64,000 bases of DNA from Labilibaculum sp. (GTDB lineage Bacteria > Bacteroidota > Bacteroidia > Bacteroidales > Marinifilaceae), in the NCBI RefSeq assembly GCF_963664555.1, contig NZ_OY761461.1:2852001-2916000 (forward strand), read 5' to 3'. Positions 44,789-54,403 of the stretch are shown here, one piece after another; position 1 is the first letter of the stretch; the number at the start of each line of letters is the position of its first letter. A model generated the notes under the pieces. It was not told the origin of the DNA, made no database searches, and worked only from the letters and a program-made list of their open reading frames with translations. The position numbers and the translations under genes were made by a program.

Positions 44789-45193
44789 TTATTTATTAAT
44801 TAATTCGATGTGTTTGGAATTACAAGCCGGACAAATTTCTTTGTCCATAGTTTCCGGAATATTAAATCTTGCATTGCATTTTGAACACAAATACCAATTA
44901 TTATCCATAACTGCATTCCCAAAAACAGTTCTTATTTCCTTTGCTTCTACCAATGCTGCAGCAATTTTTCTTCGGGCACTTTCGTAGATTCTCGCAAAAG
45001 TCGGCCTCGATATGCCCATTAAACCAGCAGCTTCATCATGTTTCAACAAATCGTAATCTGCTAACTTCAATGCTTCATATTCTTCATAAAGCAAATCAAT
45101 TGATTTCCGACTCTTAGAATTTACACCAAAAGGTCTGTAACCCTTAAATCTTGGTGGTTCCACAACTTTTCGCAATCTGATTTTTCTTGGCAT
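44789..45193 (-). CDS. DUF134 (UPF0251) DNA-binding protein
   Basis: 134 residues. MPRKIRLRKVVEPPRFKGYRP is the DUF134 start. A sigma-region-4-like HTH follows (LKLADYDLLKHDEAAGLMGISRPTFARIYESARRKIA, about 48-84), and the C-terminus has a zinc-ribbon-like CSKCNARFNIP with CPACNSKH. It is the likely regulator of this block; a perfect palindrome lies 21 bp upstream. Confidence 0.9.
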   Translation of the reverse strand: MPRKIRLRKVVEPPRFKGYRPFGVNSKSRKSIDLLYEEYEALKLADYDLLKHDEAAGLMGISRPTFARIYESARRKIAAALVEAKEIRTVFGNAVMDNNWYLCSKCNARFNIPETMDKEICPACNSKHIELINK

Positions 45194-45213
45194 AGGGATT
45201 TATTTTCAACAAA

Positions 45214-45237
45214 TATAATGAGAATATTCTCATTATA
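45214..45237. promoter_or_regulatory. Perfect 24-bp palindrome upstream of DUF134 operon
   Basis: Half-site TATAATGAGAAT followed directly by its complement, centred 33 bp before the DUF134 start. The core TGAGAAT-ATTCTCA resembles a Fur-family box without the central base. DUF134 itself or a metal regulator could bind here. Perfect symmetry over 24 bp is very unlikely by chance. Confidence 0.85.
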
Positions 45238-45324
45238 CAAATATTACCGGCCTTTACTAACAAAGCTATATAACAAAAAAGAGGCCTCTGAAGCCCCCCG
45301 TTAAATTTCTAGATCTTACAAATC

Positions 45325-46089
45325 TTATACTTCCTCTTCCTGAGAAATAAAATGAGCGAATTGTCTTTCGACAGTTATAGGCTCGGTCAAATACAATTCT
45401 CCAACCTGTTTCGACATAACATCCGGAAACACGTATTCTTTACCATTTATTAATCCCTGAACTATTTCTCTGGCTACATTTACAGGAAAATCTTTTTCTA
45501 TTTCCAAATCTCTTGTCATACGAGTATCAATAGGCCCAGGGTATACTCCCATAACAAGAATATTATTCAAATATAGTTCTCCACGCAAGCCTTGTGTAAT
45601 ACTATGAACGGCAGCCTTCGAAGCAGAATATGCTCCAGCAATTGGCATACTTGCCAAGCCCAATAACGAAGAAATATTGACAATAGCAGCAATTTCCCTC
45701 TGTTTTAAACGATCTATTAAAGACACTGTCAACTTTACCAAGCCCCAAACATTTACTTCAAAATTTATAGCCATACTGTCTAATGTTTCATCCGAACAGA
45801 ATCCTCCGGATTCATAAACACCGGCATTGTTAATTAAGATTTCAACATCCTTCGCTAATTTTGTGGCTTTAATAATGGATCGATCATCCCTTAAGTCCAA
45901 AAGTATCGGAACCAAACGACTCCCATACTCAGGCTTAAGATCATCCATGGATTTTAAGTTTCTTACTCCGGCATACACTTTTTTTGCACCCTTATCGAGC
46001 AGCTCAATGGTTATTGCTCTCCCAATTCCTCTGTTAGCTCCACTTACAAAAGCTACCCTATCTTTAGGGGACACTTTGATTTCATTCAT
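45325..46089 (-). CDS. Short-chain dehydrogenase/reductase (SDR)
   Basis: 254 residues from Met at 46089. The NAD(P)-binding motif is VSGANRGIGRAI (about 14-25, TGxxxGIG-like with S), the structural NNAG is present (about 85-88), and the catalytic Ser-Tyr-Lys are in NISSLLG and YSASKAA. The start is set at this Met because GGAGGTTGTG lies directly before it; the upstream in-frame ATG overlaps that SD. Substrate unknown. Confidence 0.92.
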   Translation of the reverse strand: MNEIKVSPKDRVAFVSGANRGIGRAITIELLDKGAKKVYAGVRNLKSMDDLKPEYGSRLVPILLDLRDDRSIIKATKLAKDVEILINNAGVYESGGFCSDETLDSMAINFEVNVWGLVKLTVSLIDRLKQREIAAIVNISSLLGLASMPIAGAYSASKAAVHSITQGLRGELYLNNILVMGVYPGPIDTRMTRDLEIEKDFPVNVAREIVQGLINGKEYVFPDVMSKQVGELYLTEPITVERQFAHFISQEEEV

Positions 46090-46246
46090 CACAACCTCCA
46101 TTTTTGGTTTAACTTATTTGAATTGATTCTACACAATTTACAAATATCCCATCCCAATAGCAATGCAAATTATCTACCCAAACACTATTTAGAACTGCAG
46201 GATCATTTTGAACAGATCCTGTACGAATCAAATAAACTAATTTTTC

Positions 46247-46255
46247 TATCTTTGC
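46247..46255 (+). promoter_or_regulatory. Bacteroidota-type -7 promoter box for trpB
   Basis: TATCTTTGC matches TAnnTTTG. It places a transcript start near 46262 and gives trpB a leader of about 210 nt. Confidence 0.6.
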
Positions 46256-46360
46256 TTTTGTCGTTTGATTTTGGCAATTTCTTATCGGGGTGCGAGTAAT
46301 CTATAATCTTTTCCAATAGTATTCCCGGCTGGAGATGTAAAAAAATTGAACAACACAAAT

Positions 46361-46412
46361 AATAACCGGACTCTGGAGATACATCTTTATGGATCCGGTT
46401 ATTTTATTTTGA
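46361..46412 (+). promoter_or_regulatory. Hairpin with T-rich tail in trpB leader (possible attenuator)
   Basis: AATAACCGGA and TCCGGTTATT form a 10-bp stem around a 23-nt loop, followed by TTATTTT. It is 62 bp before the trpB start. The layout is that of a transcription attenuator, though no leader peptide rich in Trp codons was found. It could also be a terminator of an unseen short transcript. Confidence 0.55.
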
Positions 46413-46473
46413 CTCGCGAACCACATACAATTCAAAATAAATTAAACTATCATTAACCAAAATATTTACTAAA

Positions 46474-47676
46474 ATGTCAACGAATTATTTTAAAGCCTAT
46501 CCTGACGAAAAAGGAAATTTTGGCCAATACGGAGGAAGTTTTATTCCTGAAGTTTTAGAAGAAGAGATGAAGAAAATTAATGATGCCTACTATTCAATTA
46601 GTAAATCTCATGAATTTATCTCAGAACTAAGAAGCATTCGCAAACACTTCCAAGGTCGTCCCACTCCAGTTTATTTTTGCAACCGCCTGTCCAATAAATA
46701 TGGTGGCCGAATTTATCTGAAACGTGAAGATCTGAATCATACAGGTGCACATAAGCTAAACCACTGCATGGGAGAAGCTCTTTTAGCCAAATACATGGGC
46801 AAAAAAAAGCTGATAGCCGAAACCGGTGCCGGCCAGCATGGAGTTGCTTTAGCCACTGCCGCAGCCTATTTTGGATTGGAATGTGAAATTCATATGGGAG
46901 AAGTTGATATTGCAAAGGAACATCCTAATGTGGTGAGAATGAAAATTCTTGGTGCAACAGTAGTACCGGTAACTCATGGACTTAAGACATTGAAAGAAGC
47001 AGTTGATTCTGCATTTATGGCTTACCTTCAAGATCCTGTCAATACAATTTATTGCATTGGATCTGTTGTAGGACCACATCCTTTTCCAATGATGGTTCGC
47101 GAATTTCAGCGTGTAGTTGGAATTGAAGCAAAAGACCAATTTCAGGAAATGACCGGAGAACTACCGGACAATATTGTGGCTTGTGTTGGTGGAGGAAGTA
47201 ATGCAATGGGAATTTTCTCGGCCTTTCTGGAAGATGAAGAATGTAAACTGCACGGCGTTGAACCTGCGGGTCGTTCTTTTGATAAAGGAGAACATGCAGC
47301 AACTCTAACTTTTGGCAAACCTGGTGTGATCCATGGATTCAAATGCTATCTTCTTCAAGATGAAAAAGGAGAACCCGATCCTGTATATTCTGTTGCCAGT
47401 GGATTGGATTATCCTGGTGTTGGTCCAGAGCACTCCATGCTTAAAGATCTGAAAAAAGCTGAATATCACTCAATTACGGACAAAGAATGTATTGATGCAT
47501 TTTATGAATTGAGTAGAGAAGAAGGAATTATTCCTGCGCTGGAAAGTGCACATGCCGTAGCTTATGCTTTGAAATTGGCAAAAGCAAATCCGAAACAGTC
47601 GATTTTGGTGAACCTAAGCGGCAGAGGCGATAAGGACATCGACTTTATTGTTGATACGTACGGATTGCCCGAATAA
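46474..47676 (+). CDS. trpB: Tryptophan synthase beta chain (stand-alone)
   Basis: Joins indole and serine to give tryptophan, with PLP on Lys in GAHKLNHC (about 91-98). Full length at 400 residues, with GGSNA phosphate-binding motif (about 240-244), ETGAGQHG and SGRGDKD near the C-terminus, so it is a TrpB1-length enzyme. HKLNHC in place of the common HKxN(N/Q) is a variant. No trpA or other trp gene is adjacent, so this may be an indole-salvage enzyme or a second copy. Confidence 0.93.
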   Translation: MSTNYFKAYPDEKGNFGQYGGSFIPEVLEEEMKKINDAYYSISKSHEFISELRSIRKHFQGRPTPVYFCNRLSNKYGGRIYLKREDLNHTGAHKLNHCMGEALLAKYMGKKKLIAETGAGQHGVALATAAAYFGLECEIHMGEVDIAKEHPNVVRMKILGATVVPVTHGLKTLKEAVDSAFMAYLQDPVNTIYCIGSVVGPHPFPMMVREFQRVVGIEAKDQFQEMTGELPDNIVACVGGGSNAMGIFSAFLEDEECKLHGVEPAGRSFDKGEHAATLTFGKPGVIHGFKCYLLQDEKGEPDPVYSVASGLDYPGVGPEHSMLKDLKKAEYHSITDKECIDAFYELSREEGIIPALESAHAVAYALKLAKANPKQSILVNLSGRGDKDIDFIVDTYGLPE

Positions 47677-47705
47677 ATTACTCCAAACAAATTTCTATAA
47701 TAGAA

Positions 47706-47740
47706 TCAAATGTCACTTTTCGAAGTGGCATTTTTTTTAT
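47706..47740 (+). terminator. Terminator of trpB
   Basis: AAATGTCACTT and AAGTGGCATTT form a stem with TCG loop, followed by a T run. Confidence 0.8.
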
Positions 47741-47811
47741 GCAATGTACTTTCCTTTAGCTGATTAACTAACAACATTAAATTTAGTTTGTTCAGATATA
47801 TTTTTTTGACT

Positions 47812-47820
47812 TATATTTGC
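47812..47820 (+). promoter_or_regulatory. Promoter -7 box immediately before arfB
   Basis: TATATTTGC (TAnnTTTG type) lies 7 bp before the ATG, which suggests a very short or absent leader. Confidence 0.5.
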
Positions 47821-47826
47821 TTTATT

Positions 47827-48243
47827 ATGGAAGCTAAATTCAAATTCACGAAAGATTTAACAAAAGAAATGGAATTCATTACTTCAAGGAGTAGTGGTCC
47901 GGGCGGGCAAAATGTGAACAAAGTAAATTCTAAAGTTGAACTTCGGTTTTCTGTTTTCGAATCGGAGATATTGACGAAAAAGGAAAAGGAAATCATCTTT
48001 CTAAAATTATATCATCATATCAATAATCTGGGTATACTATCGGTAACTGCTCAAACAGAACGTTCTCAGGTTCAAAATAAAGAAATAGCAATCCAAAAGT
48101 TTTATCAATGGATTGAAATTGCTTTAACTCCTGTAAAACCCAGAAAAAAAACCAGACCAACAAGAGCTTCGAAAGAGAAAAGATTAGAAGAGAAACAGGC
48201 TCTTGCACAAAAAAAAGAAAGCAGAAAAAAGCCTGAATTATAG
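47827..48243 (+). CDS. arfB: Ribosome-rescue peptidyl-tRNA hydrolase ArfB
   Basis: 138 residues from ATG 47827. The RF-1-like GGQ motif is in SGPGGQNVNKV (about 27-37), and the C-terminal tail is basic (KPRKKTRPTRASKEKRLEEK), as in ArfB/YaeJ, which enters the empty mRNA channel of stalled ribosomes. A TATATTTGC promoter box ends only 7 bp before this start, so the mRNA may be leaderless or nearly so, which argues against the upstream in-frame ATG at 47788. Confidence 0.93.
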   Translation: MEAKFKFTKDLTKEMEFITSRSSGPGGQNVNKVNSKVELRFSVFESEILTKKEKEIIFLKLYHHINNLGILSVTAQTERSQVQNKEIAIQKFYQWIEIALTPVKPRKKTRPTRASKEKRLEEKQALAQKKESRKKPEL

Positions 48244-48250
48244 AGATATT

Positions 48251-48286
48251 AAAAAAGGGTGATCCAATGGATCACCCTATATTTTT
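48251..48286. terminator. Bidirectional terminator between arfB and fumarase
   Basis: GGGTGATCC and GGATCACCC form a perfect 9-bp stem, with an A run on the left and T-rich sequence on the right, serving two converging genes. Confidence 0.88.
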
Positions 48287-48302
48287 GTTTGAGAACTTCA
48301 AT

Positions 48303-49907
48303 TTACATGTTTGCAAAGAAGTCGTTTCCTTTATCATCAACAATAATAAATGCAGGGAAATTTTCCACACGGATTTTACGAACAGCTTCCATTCCTAATT
48401 CAGGAAAATCAATCACCTCGATAGATTTAATGCTGTTCTTCGCCAATACTGCTGCAGGGCCACCAATTGATCCTAAGTAAAATCCACCATTTGCTTTACA
48501 GGCATCGGTTACAGATTTGTAACGATTCCCTTTGGCTACCATTACCATAGAACCTCCAACTTTCTGAAAAAGATCAACATAAGAATCCATACGTCCGGCA
48601 GTTGTTGGTCCGAAACTTCCTGAAGGCATTCCTTTTGGTGTTTTTGCCGGTCCGGCGTAATATACAGGATGATTTTTGAAATACTCCGGCATTTCTTTTC
48701 CTTCCTCCAACATTTGTTTGATTTGGGCATGAGCAATGTCACGGGCAACAATCAAAGTTCCTGTTAAACTCAATCTTGTTTTAATAGGATATTTGGTCAA
48801 TTCTTTCAAAATATCTGCCATTGGCTGATCCAAATTGATTTCAACAGCATCCTTCAAATGCGGGGCTTCTTTTGGCAAATACTGAAATGGATTTCTTTCC
48901 AATTCTTCCAAATAGATTCCATCTTCGGTAATTTTCGCTTTCACATTACGATCGGCACTACAACTTACACCTAAACCAACCGGACAAGATGCTGCGTGAC
49001 GGGGCAAGCGAATTACTTTAACATCGTGAACAAAATATTTACCCCCGAACTGAGCTCCAATTTCACTCTTTTGGCAAATCTCTTCTATTTTTTTCTCCCA
49101 TTCCAAATCGCGGAACGCCTGACCACCTTCGTTACCTTCGGTTGGCAAATGATCGTAATATCCGGCAGAAGCCTTCTTCACAGTCGCCAAAGTTGCTTCG
49201 GCCGAAGTGCCGCCAATCACCAATGCCAAGTGATAAGGAGGACAAGCAGAAGTTCCTAAATCACGAAGTTTATTTGTTATAAAAGTGGTTAAATTCTTTT
49301 CGTTTAATAGAGCTTTCGTTTCCTGATACAGAAACGTTTTGTTTCCTGATCCGCCACCTTTAGTTACAAACAAAAATTCGTAAGTATTCCCTTTGTTTGC
49401 GTAAATATCAATTTGGGCAGGAAGGTTGTTTCCTGAATTTTTTTCTTCGAACATAGAAAAAGGAACCACCTGAGAATATCTCAAATTTCTTTCCTGATAG
49501 GTATCGTAAACTCCTTTCGAAAGGTGTTCAGCATCATCAACTCCGGTATAAACATCTTCCCCTTTTTTTGCTACAACAATTGCAGTTCCTGTATCCTGAC
49601 AAGTAGGCAATTCACCTTCAGCAGCAACTACCTGATTCAGTAACATCGTGTGAGCTACAAAACGATCATTATCTGATGCTTCATTATCCTGAAGAATTGT
49701 CTTCAATTTATTTAAATGAGCAGGACGCAGGTAAAAAGATACATCTGAGAATGCCTCTTTCGAAAGCATTTCAAGTCCTTTCGGATCTACTTTTAAAATT
49801 TTTCTTCCATCAACTTCAACAGTTGAAACGTAATCTGTTGTTAGCAAACGATACTTGGTAGTATCCTTTGTTATCGGAAATGGTTTCTGATAATGAAAAT
49901 CGGACAT
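48303..49907 (-). CDS. fumA: Class I fumarate hydratase ([4Fe-4S])
   Basis: Interconverts fumarate and malate in the TCA cycle or in reverse for fumarate respiration. 534 residues from Met at 49907 ([10 protein letters not shown]); the frame has an upstream in-frame ATG at 49943 with no better signal. Both class I fumarase parts are fused: N-terminal alpha ([29 protein letters not shown] as likely cluster cysteines) and C-terminal beta ([17 protein letters not shown]). Monocistronic. Confidence 0.94.
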   Translation of the reverse strand: MSDFHYQKPFPITKDTTKYRLLTTDYVSTVEVDGRKILKVDPKGLEMLSKEAFSDVSFYLRPAHLNKLKTILQDNEASDNDRFVAHTMLLNQVVAAEGELPTCQDTGTAIVVAKKGEDVYTGVDDAEHLSKGVYDTYQERNLRYSQVVPFSMFEEKNSGNNLPAQIDIYANKGNTYEFLFVTKGGGSGNKTFLYQETKALLNEKNLTTFITNKLRDLGTSACPPYHLALVIGGTSAEATLATVKKASAGYYDHLPTEGNEGGQAFRDLEWEKKIEEICQKSEIGAQFGGKYFVHDVKVIRLPRHAASCPVGLGVSCSADRNVKAKITEDGIYLEELERNPFQYLPKEAPHLKDAVEINLDQPMADILKELTKYPIKTRLSLTGTLIVARDIAHAQIKQMLEEGKEMPEYFKNHPVYYAGPAKTPKGMPSGSFGPTTAGRMDSYVDLFQKVGGSMVMVAKGNRYKSVTDACKANGGFYLGSIGGPAAVLAKNSIKSIEVIDFPELGMEAVRKIRVENFPAFIIVDDKGNDFFANM

Positions 49908-50092
49908 GATATGGTATTTTAAAATTTTGTATTTATAAGTCAATCGACAATAATCAAAAAGTACATATTACCACCTCGATTAAAGTCATAGACAAATATA
50001 AGATAAATTGCAGTTTGAGGCTCTGGAAATTAACTATTCTATAACATTGTCCTGCAACATAAGCTCAATAATTTCAATTCTTTCAGATGGTA

Positions 50093-52405
50093 TCAAAATC
50101 CCAATGAATCCAAAATTTTCTCATTTAACTGTCTGTTTTTGCCTATGTAAGGATAACAGTGAATGTGGATTGCCGGATTAAAATTCATTTCAATTATGGC
50201 GTAATTATCTTTTGTTGCCGGCTGATTCACATCTTCAATCATCATATCCAATCCTGTAATCTGAACACCAAGCGCTTTTGACGATTCTATTGCTATATCT
50301 TTGTATGACTGATGAATATCGTCCGTATAATCAATGCTATCGCCACCGGTACTTATGTTTGAATTCTCCCTTAGGTAAACAACTTCATCTTTACCTGGAA
50401 CACTTTCGAAACTTAAGCCTTGCTCTTTTAAGAACATTTCTTCAGCCTCTTCCAATCGAATTTTTTCGAGTGGTGTCCGATATCCTTTTCCACGCAAGGG
50501 ATCCTGATTTTTGATTTCGACCAACTCGCGAATGCATTTTTCACCATCCCCTTTTATATTGGCCGGAACTCTGTGCAAAATACCACACACCTTATCGTTT
50601 ATTACAAAGAATCGGAATTCCCTACCCGAAATAAACTCTTCAATAAGAATGCTTCCATCGTGTTCAAAAGCAATATCAACAGCTCTTTTGTAAACCTCCT
50701 CGTCTTTATTTTCTTTTAAAATGGTAATTCCTAAGCCAAAATTTGTCGATTTAGGTTTTACTACAATTCCTTTTCCTTCAAACAAATCAAAATCAGAACG
50801 TGCTTGTCTGGCATCCTGATAATCCAATCCTGCAGGAACCCTAATTCCGCCTTTTTCAAGAATTTTCTTTGTCACCAACTTATTTTCCATCATTAAAACA
50901 CTTGAATAGTTATCTAATGATGTTCGGGTAGCCTGCATTACATATTCCGTTTTATCTCCTTGGCTTAAGCTGATAAAATTTTCGCATCGGTCCAATATAG
51001 TAAACTCCACCCCTCTTCGTAAAGCCGCCTTCATAAGTAATTGAGAAGACAATTCCAGATCTTCGAATCCATGAAAGCGAAAACTACTCATCTCACTTTC
51101 TTCCTTGTACTGCTTAGCTTTGTTCAAATGGAAATTAATGAAGCCCTCCTCTACAATTCGTTGTTTTACTTTAAATGAAGTTCGCTGATCAGGATTTTCA
51201 ATAAAATTTGAAATCTCAGCAAGAGATCCCTGATAATCAGAATCATTAATTAAATCGGCTGTTCTTGCAAAATCAGTAATGTCAGAAAATAATTCGTTCA
51301 ACATCTTTTTTGCACAAGTTTCCTGTCCATCAAAATTCATAAGCATTAGCTCAGAATTCAAACCATGACATGCAACCAAATCCTGATTATTGGCAGCCAC
51401 CTTTTGAACTGCTTCATTGTACTTATCATTTTCGGCGGTGAATAAGCAATACAACAGAAATAAATGTGTGAAATACAATCTATTTTTAGATACTCCCGAT
51501 TTTTCAAACGGATCTAAATCCAGAATACGTACTTCCAGATGTGATATTTTTTTGCTCTTTTCATCGAATTTTAACCGAATGGGAAGATAGAGCTCCTCTC
51601 CTGCCAATATTTTACCTGTTTGAATCAAGTTAGACACAGATTTTTTATAATCCTCCAGACTGTTAAAATCGACATAAAACTCTTCTATATTTCTATATCC
51701 CATGGAACTGTTTCGAATCGAAATCGCATTTCCACAGCTCATGAAACTCTTTTTTCCTGTTTTTAACGATTTCATTTTAAAAGAAGGATCAGAAATCGGG
51801 CTTTCGCCAAATAACCAGATCAGCATCCATCGGTACCGCATAAAATTCCGAACCATTTTTAAGTAAACAGACTCACGAAAGCTTTCCAAATCGCTGTTGC
51901 AATGATTCGCTTTTTTCAACTTTCGCTCTAACCTGTCTGATAAAGAAAAATTAAAGTGAATCCCGGAAAGCATCTGTCTTTCCTTCCCATATCGGTTGGC
52001 CAATTCCTCTCTGTATTTCTCTTTATGAATTCCTTTCTCTCCGAATTTAGCAATTGGTATCTCTTCTTCCTGAGGCAATAAAGGAGGTAAGCTTTGCGGC
52101 CAAAGTAATTCATCGGTTAAATTTTCAGAAATTACATCCTGCAAAGTCTCTAAAAAACCATGAACTTCAGCAATACTATGCAAAGGAGGTGTTATCATCT
52201 CCACCTGACTTTCCGAAAAATCAGTTGTAATAAAAGGATTCTGAAATTTATCACCCAAAATTCCCGGATGTGGTGTTGTTGCCATCTTACCCGTGTAATC
52301 GACTCTCACATTTTCCTTTTCAATGCCAAACTTCCCGTTCTTCAAGCTCTCACGAATCCCCTCTATACGAAGGGCTTCATTGATATTATTAATAAGATGA
52401 TTCAT
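50093..52405 (-). CDS. gshF: Bifunctional glutamate-cysteine ligase/glutathione synthetase
   Basis: 770 residues. The N-terminal gamma-glutamylcysteine ligase part (about 1-440) has FGIEKENVRVD and HFNFSLSD, and the C-terminal ATP-grasp (about 490-770) has VVKPKSTNFGLGITIL and EEFISGREFRFFVIN. Both steps of glutathione synthesis are in one polypeptide, as in GshF of Streptococcus and some Bacteroidota. It starts 5 bp after the MATE gene and shares its direction. Confidence 0.94.
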   Translation of the reverse strand: MNHLINNINEALRIEGIRESLKNGKFGIEKENVRVDYTGKMATTPHPGILGDKFQNPFITTDFSESQVEMITPPLHSIAEVHGFLETLQDVISENLTDELLWPQSLPPLLPQEEEIPIAKFGEKGIHKEKYREELANRYGKERQMLSGIHFNFSLSDRLERKLKKANHCNSDLESFRESVYLKMVRNFMRYRWMLIWLFGESPISDPSFKMKSLKTGKKSFMSCGNAISIRNSSMGYRNIEEFYVDFNSLEDYKKSVSNLIQTGKILAGEELYLPIRLKFDEKSKKISHLEVRILDLDPFEKSGVSKNRLYFTHLFLLYCLFTAENDKYNEAVQKVAANNQDLVACHGLNSELMLMNFDGQETCAKKMLNELFSDITDFARTADLINDSDYQGSLAEISNFIENPDQRTSFKVKQRIVEEGFINFHLNKAKQYKEESEMSSFRFHGFEDLELSSQLLMKAALRRGVEFTILDRCENFISLSQGDKTEYVMQATRTSLDNYSSVLMMENKLVTKKILEKGGIRVPAGLDYQDARQARSDFDLFEGKGIVVKPKSTNFGLGITILKENKDEEVYKRAVDIAFEHDGSILIEEFISGREFRFFVINDKVCGILHRVPANIKGDGEKCIRELVEIKNQDPLRGKGYRTPLEKIRLEEAEEMFLKEQGLSFESVPGKDEVVYLRENSNISTGGDSIDYTDDIHQSYKDIAIESSKALGVQITGLDMMIEDVNQPATKDNYAIIEMNFNPAIHIHCYPYIGKNRQLNEKILDSLGF

Positions 52406-52410
52406 ATATA

Positions 52411-53763
52411 TTAGAATTTACCAAATGTATTATTTTTAAAATAAGTTCGTAATAAAAAGTAAAGGACTATGCCTTTTAATATGCTGCTTCCAGTGATGCT
52501 CCACCAGACTCCGTTTAAACTCAAAATTGTATAAAAGCCGAGAAAATAGGCTCCCGGTAAACGTAATGAAGTGAAAATAACACTTACCGCGGCAGATATT
52601 TTAGTTTTTCCAAGACCATTGAAAACCCCAGCACTAATCATTTCCAAACACATAAACAACTGAGATGCAGCCAATATCATCAAATAATCTTTACCCATTG
52701 ATATACTTTCAGCCTCAGGAACAAAAATGGAAAATAATGTCTGAGGAAAAAACAAAAAGATTAATGTCGTTACAGCTCCTACGGCTAAGGATATCCGTAT
52801 ACCCGCTTTATAAATATCGGGCACCTCTGTAATGTTTTTTGCGCCGTAGCTATGCCCAACCATAATGGTAACGGCCTGCATAATACCTCCAACAATCATA
52901 AATGTGATTGACTCGATTTGAACACCAATTTTCTGAACTGCAATAGCATTTGGCCCCCATTCGGCAATGATTCTGGCAAGAAAAATATAAATTACTGAAA
53001 ATGAAATTCGCTGAATAGCTGCTGGCAATCCAACTCCGAATAAGTTTTTCAGTTTTGTTGTGTATGGCAATATCCCTTTAAAATAAATAGTATCGAATTT
53101 TTGATACACAAATAAGAAAAATACAAGACTGGACAACCTGCCAATAATCGTGGCAATAGCAGCTCCTTCAACCCCCATTTTAAAGGTGAAAATTAGCAAA
53201 GGATCCAAAACAATATTGATTAAGGTTCCAATGATACTAGCCTTAAATGAGATTTTCGTTTTACCGTGAGCATTAAAGATACTGATGAACAACAGATTCA
53301 CGAAACTGATAATAATCCCAAAGGAACTTATTAGTAAATATGAAACGGCCATTTCATTAACCTGAACATCATTCATCTGAAAAAAACCAATGAACTGTTC
53401 CGGAATGGTTAAAAAAACAGAGGTGAACAAAATGGCAATGCCACCAATTCCCCATAATCCAGCAGTTGAATATCTGCCGGCAGCTTTCATATCTGCTGCA
53501 CCCACTGAATGTGCTATTTTTATATTTGCACCTACTGTTACGATCGAAGCCATGGCCCAACCCAGATGTAAAAAGAACCCTGCAGAACCAACTGCAGCCA
53601 CGGCTCCACTGCCCAAATATCCAACCCAAATCATATCAGTAAGATTGTAGGTCATTTGCAAAAGAAACGAGCCGATAATTGGAAAAGCAAGCTTGAGCAG
53701 CTTCTTCCCAACTTCAGAATATTTTTGTTCTCTTTTAAGTAAACTGGTGATGAATTTTAACAT
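52411..53763 (-). CDS. MATE-family multidrug/Na+ efflux transporter
   Basis: 450 residues with 12 predicted membrane segments in two halves. The start GKKLLKLAFPIIGSFLLQMTYNLTDMIWVGYLGSGAVAAVG is typical of MATE. The next gene is gshF (5 bp downstream) and the preceding one encodes a MarR regulator (74 bp upstream), so a MarR-regulated stress operon is likely. Substrate unknown. Confidence 0.94.
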   Translation of the reverse strand: MLKFITSLLKREQKYSEVGKKLLKLAFPIIGSFLLQMTYNLTDMIWVGYLGSGAVAAVGSAGFFLHLGWAMASIVTVGANIKIAHSVGAADMKAAGRYSTAGLWGIGGIAILFTSVFLTIPEQFIGFFQMNDVQVNEMAVSYLLISSFGIIISFVNLLFISIFNAHGKTKISFKASIIGTLINIVLDPLLIFTFKMGVEGAAIATIIGRLSSLVFFLFVYQKFDTIYFKGILPYTTKLKNLFGVGLPAAIQRISFSVIYIFLARIIAEWGPNAIAVQKIGVQIESITFMIVGGIMQAVTIMVGHSYGAKNITEVPDIYKAGIRISLAVGAVTTLIFLFFPQTLFSIFVPEAESISMGKDYLMILAASQLFMCLEMISAGVFNGLGKTKISAAVSVIFTSLRLPGAYFLGFYTILSLNGVWWSITGSSILKGIVLYFLLRTYFKNNTFGKF

Positions 53764-53837
53764 CTACTAAACTTCATGTGTAAGTGCAAAAGAATATGAA
53801 TTGAAAACAAATGTAATTTCAAAAATACTAGCCAACT

Positions 53838-54287
53838 CTATTTAAGCATTTGATTGATTAATATTTCCAATTCATTTTTCAAACACATTGCTTTCCCAAC
53901 ACTGCAGTTAAGTGATTTTGCCATTTCCAAGGGTATATTTATTGCTTCATTTTTTAGATCCTTTCCTTTATCAGAAAGATAAATAAGAACCTTTCGTTCA
54001 TCTTGGCAGCATTTTATTCTTTTAATAAAAGAAAGCTGTTCCATACGTTTCAAAAGTGGCGTTAACGTGTTTGTATTCAAATACAATTTGCATCCAATTT
54101 CGTTAACTCCAATTCCGTCTTTCTCCCATAAAACCAGAAATACCAAATACTGAGGATAGGTAATTCCCAATTGATCGAGATAAGGCTGATATTGCCTTGT
54201 CATGAGCCGTGAGGCTGCATATATTGTAAAGCATAATTGATTCTCAAGTTTGAGAGGATTGAACTCTTTGTTGGCTAAATTGTCCAT
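53838..54287 (-). CDS. MarR-family regulator (OhrR-like)
   Basis: 149 residues with a winged HTH: YPQYLVFLVLWEKDGIGVNEIGCKLYLNTNTLTPLLKRMEQLSFI (about 44-90), followed by KRIKCCQDERKVLIYLSDKG as the wing. An early Cys (Cys20 in ENQLCFTIYAAS) sits where OhrR-type sensors have the peroxide-sensing Cys. With MATE and GshF following, an oxidant- or electrophile-responsive operon is plausible; this is inference. Confidence 0.9.
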   Translation of the reverse strand: MDNLANKEFNPLKLENQLCFTIYAASRLMTRQYQPYLDQLGITYPQYLVFLVLWEKDGIGVNEIGCKLYLNTNTLTPLLKRMEQLSFIKRIKCCQDERKVLIYLSDKGKDLKNEAINIPLEMAKSLNCSVGKAMCLKNELEILINQMLK

Positions 54288-54338
54288 ATTTCTTATTTAT
54301 ATCGCTTGCGATGCAAATTAACGAAATTGTCTGTTAAG

Positions 54339-54390
54339 ATCAAAAAATATAAGCTTGTATGTCTGAATATACAAGCTTATATTTTTTGAT
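54339..54390. terminator. 22-bp perfect inverted repeat between DoxX and marR
   Basis: ATCAAAAAATATAAGCTTGT with AT, then an 8-nt loop, then the exact complement (54339-54360 and 54369-54390). On the minus strand it follows the DoxX stop by 14 bp and ends in a T run, so it is mainly a terminator. It also sits 50 bp before the MarR start and could double as an operator. Confidence 0.75.
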
Positions 54391-54403
54391 TCACCAATTT
54401 AGT

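Noticed and set aside
46276..46335. TPP-riboswitch-like pieces (GGGGTGC, later GGCTGGAGAT) in the trpB leader
   Set aside because: The rest of the thi-box (CTGATC, GCGTAGGGAA-type segments) is missing and the gene is not a thiamin gene.
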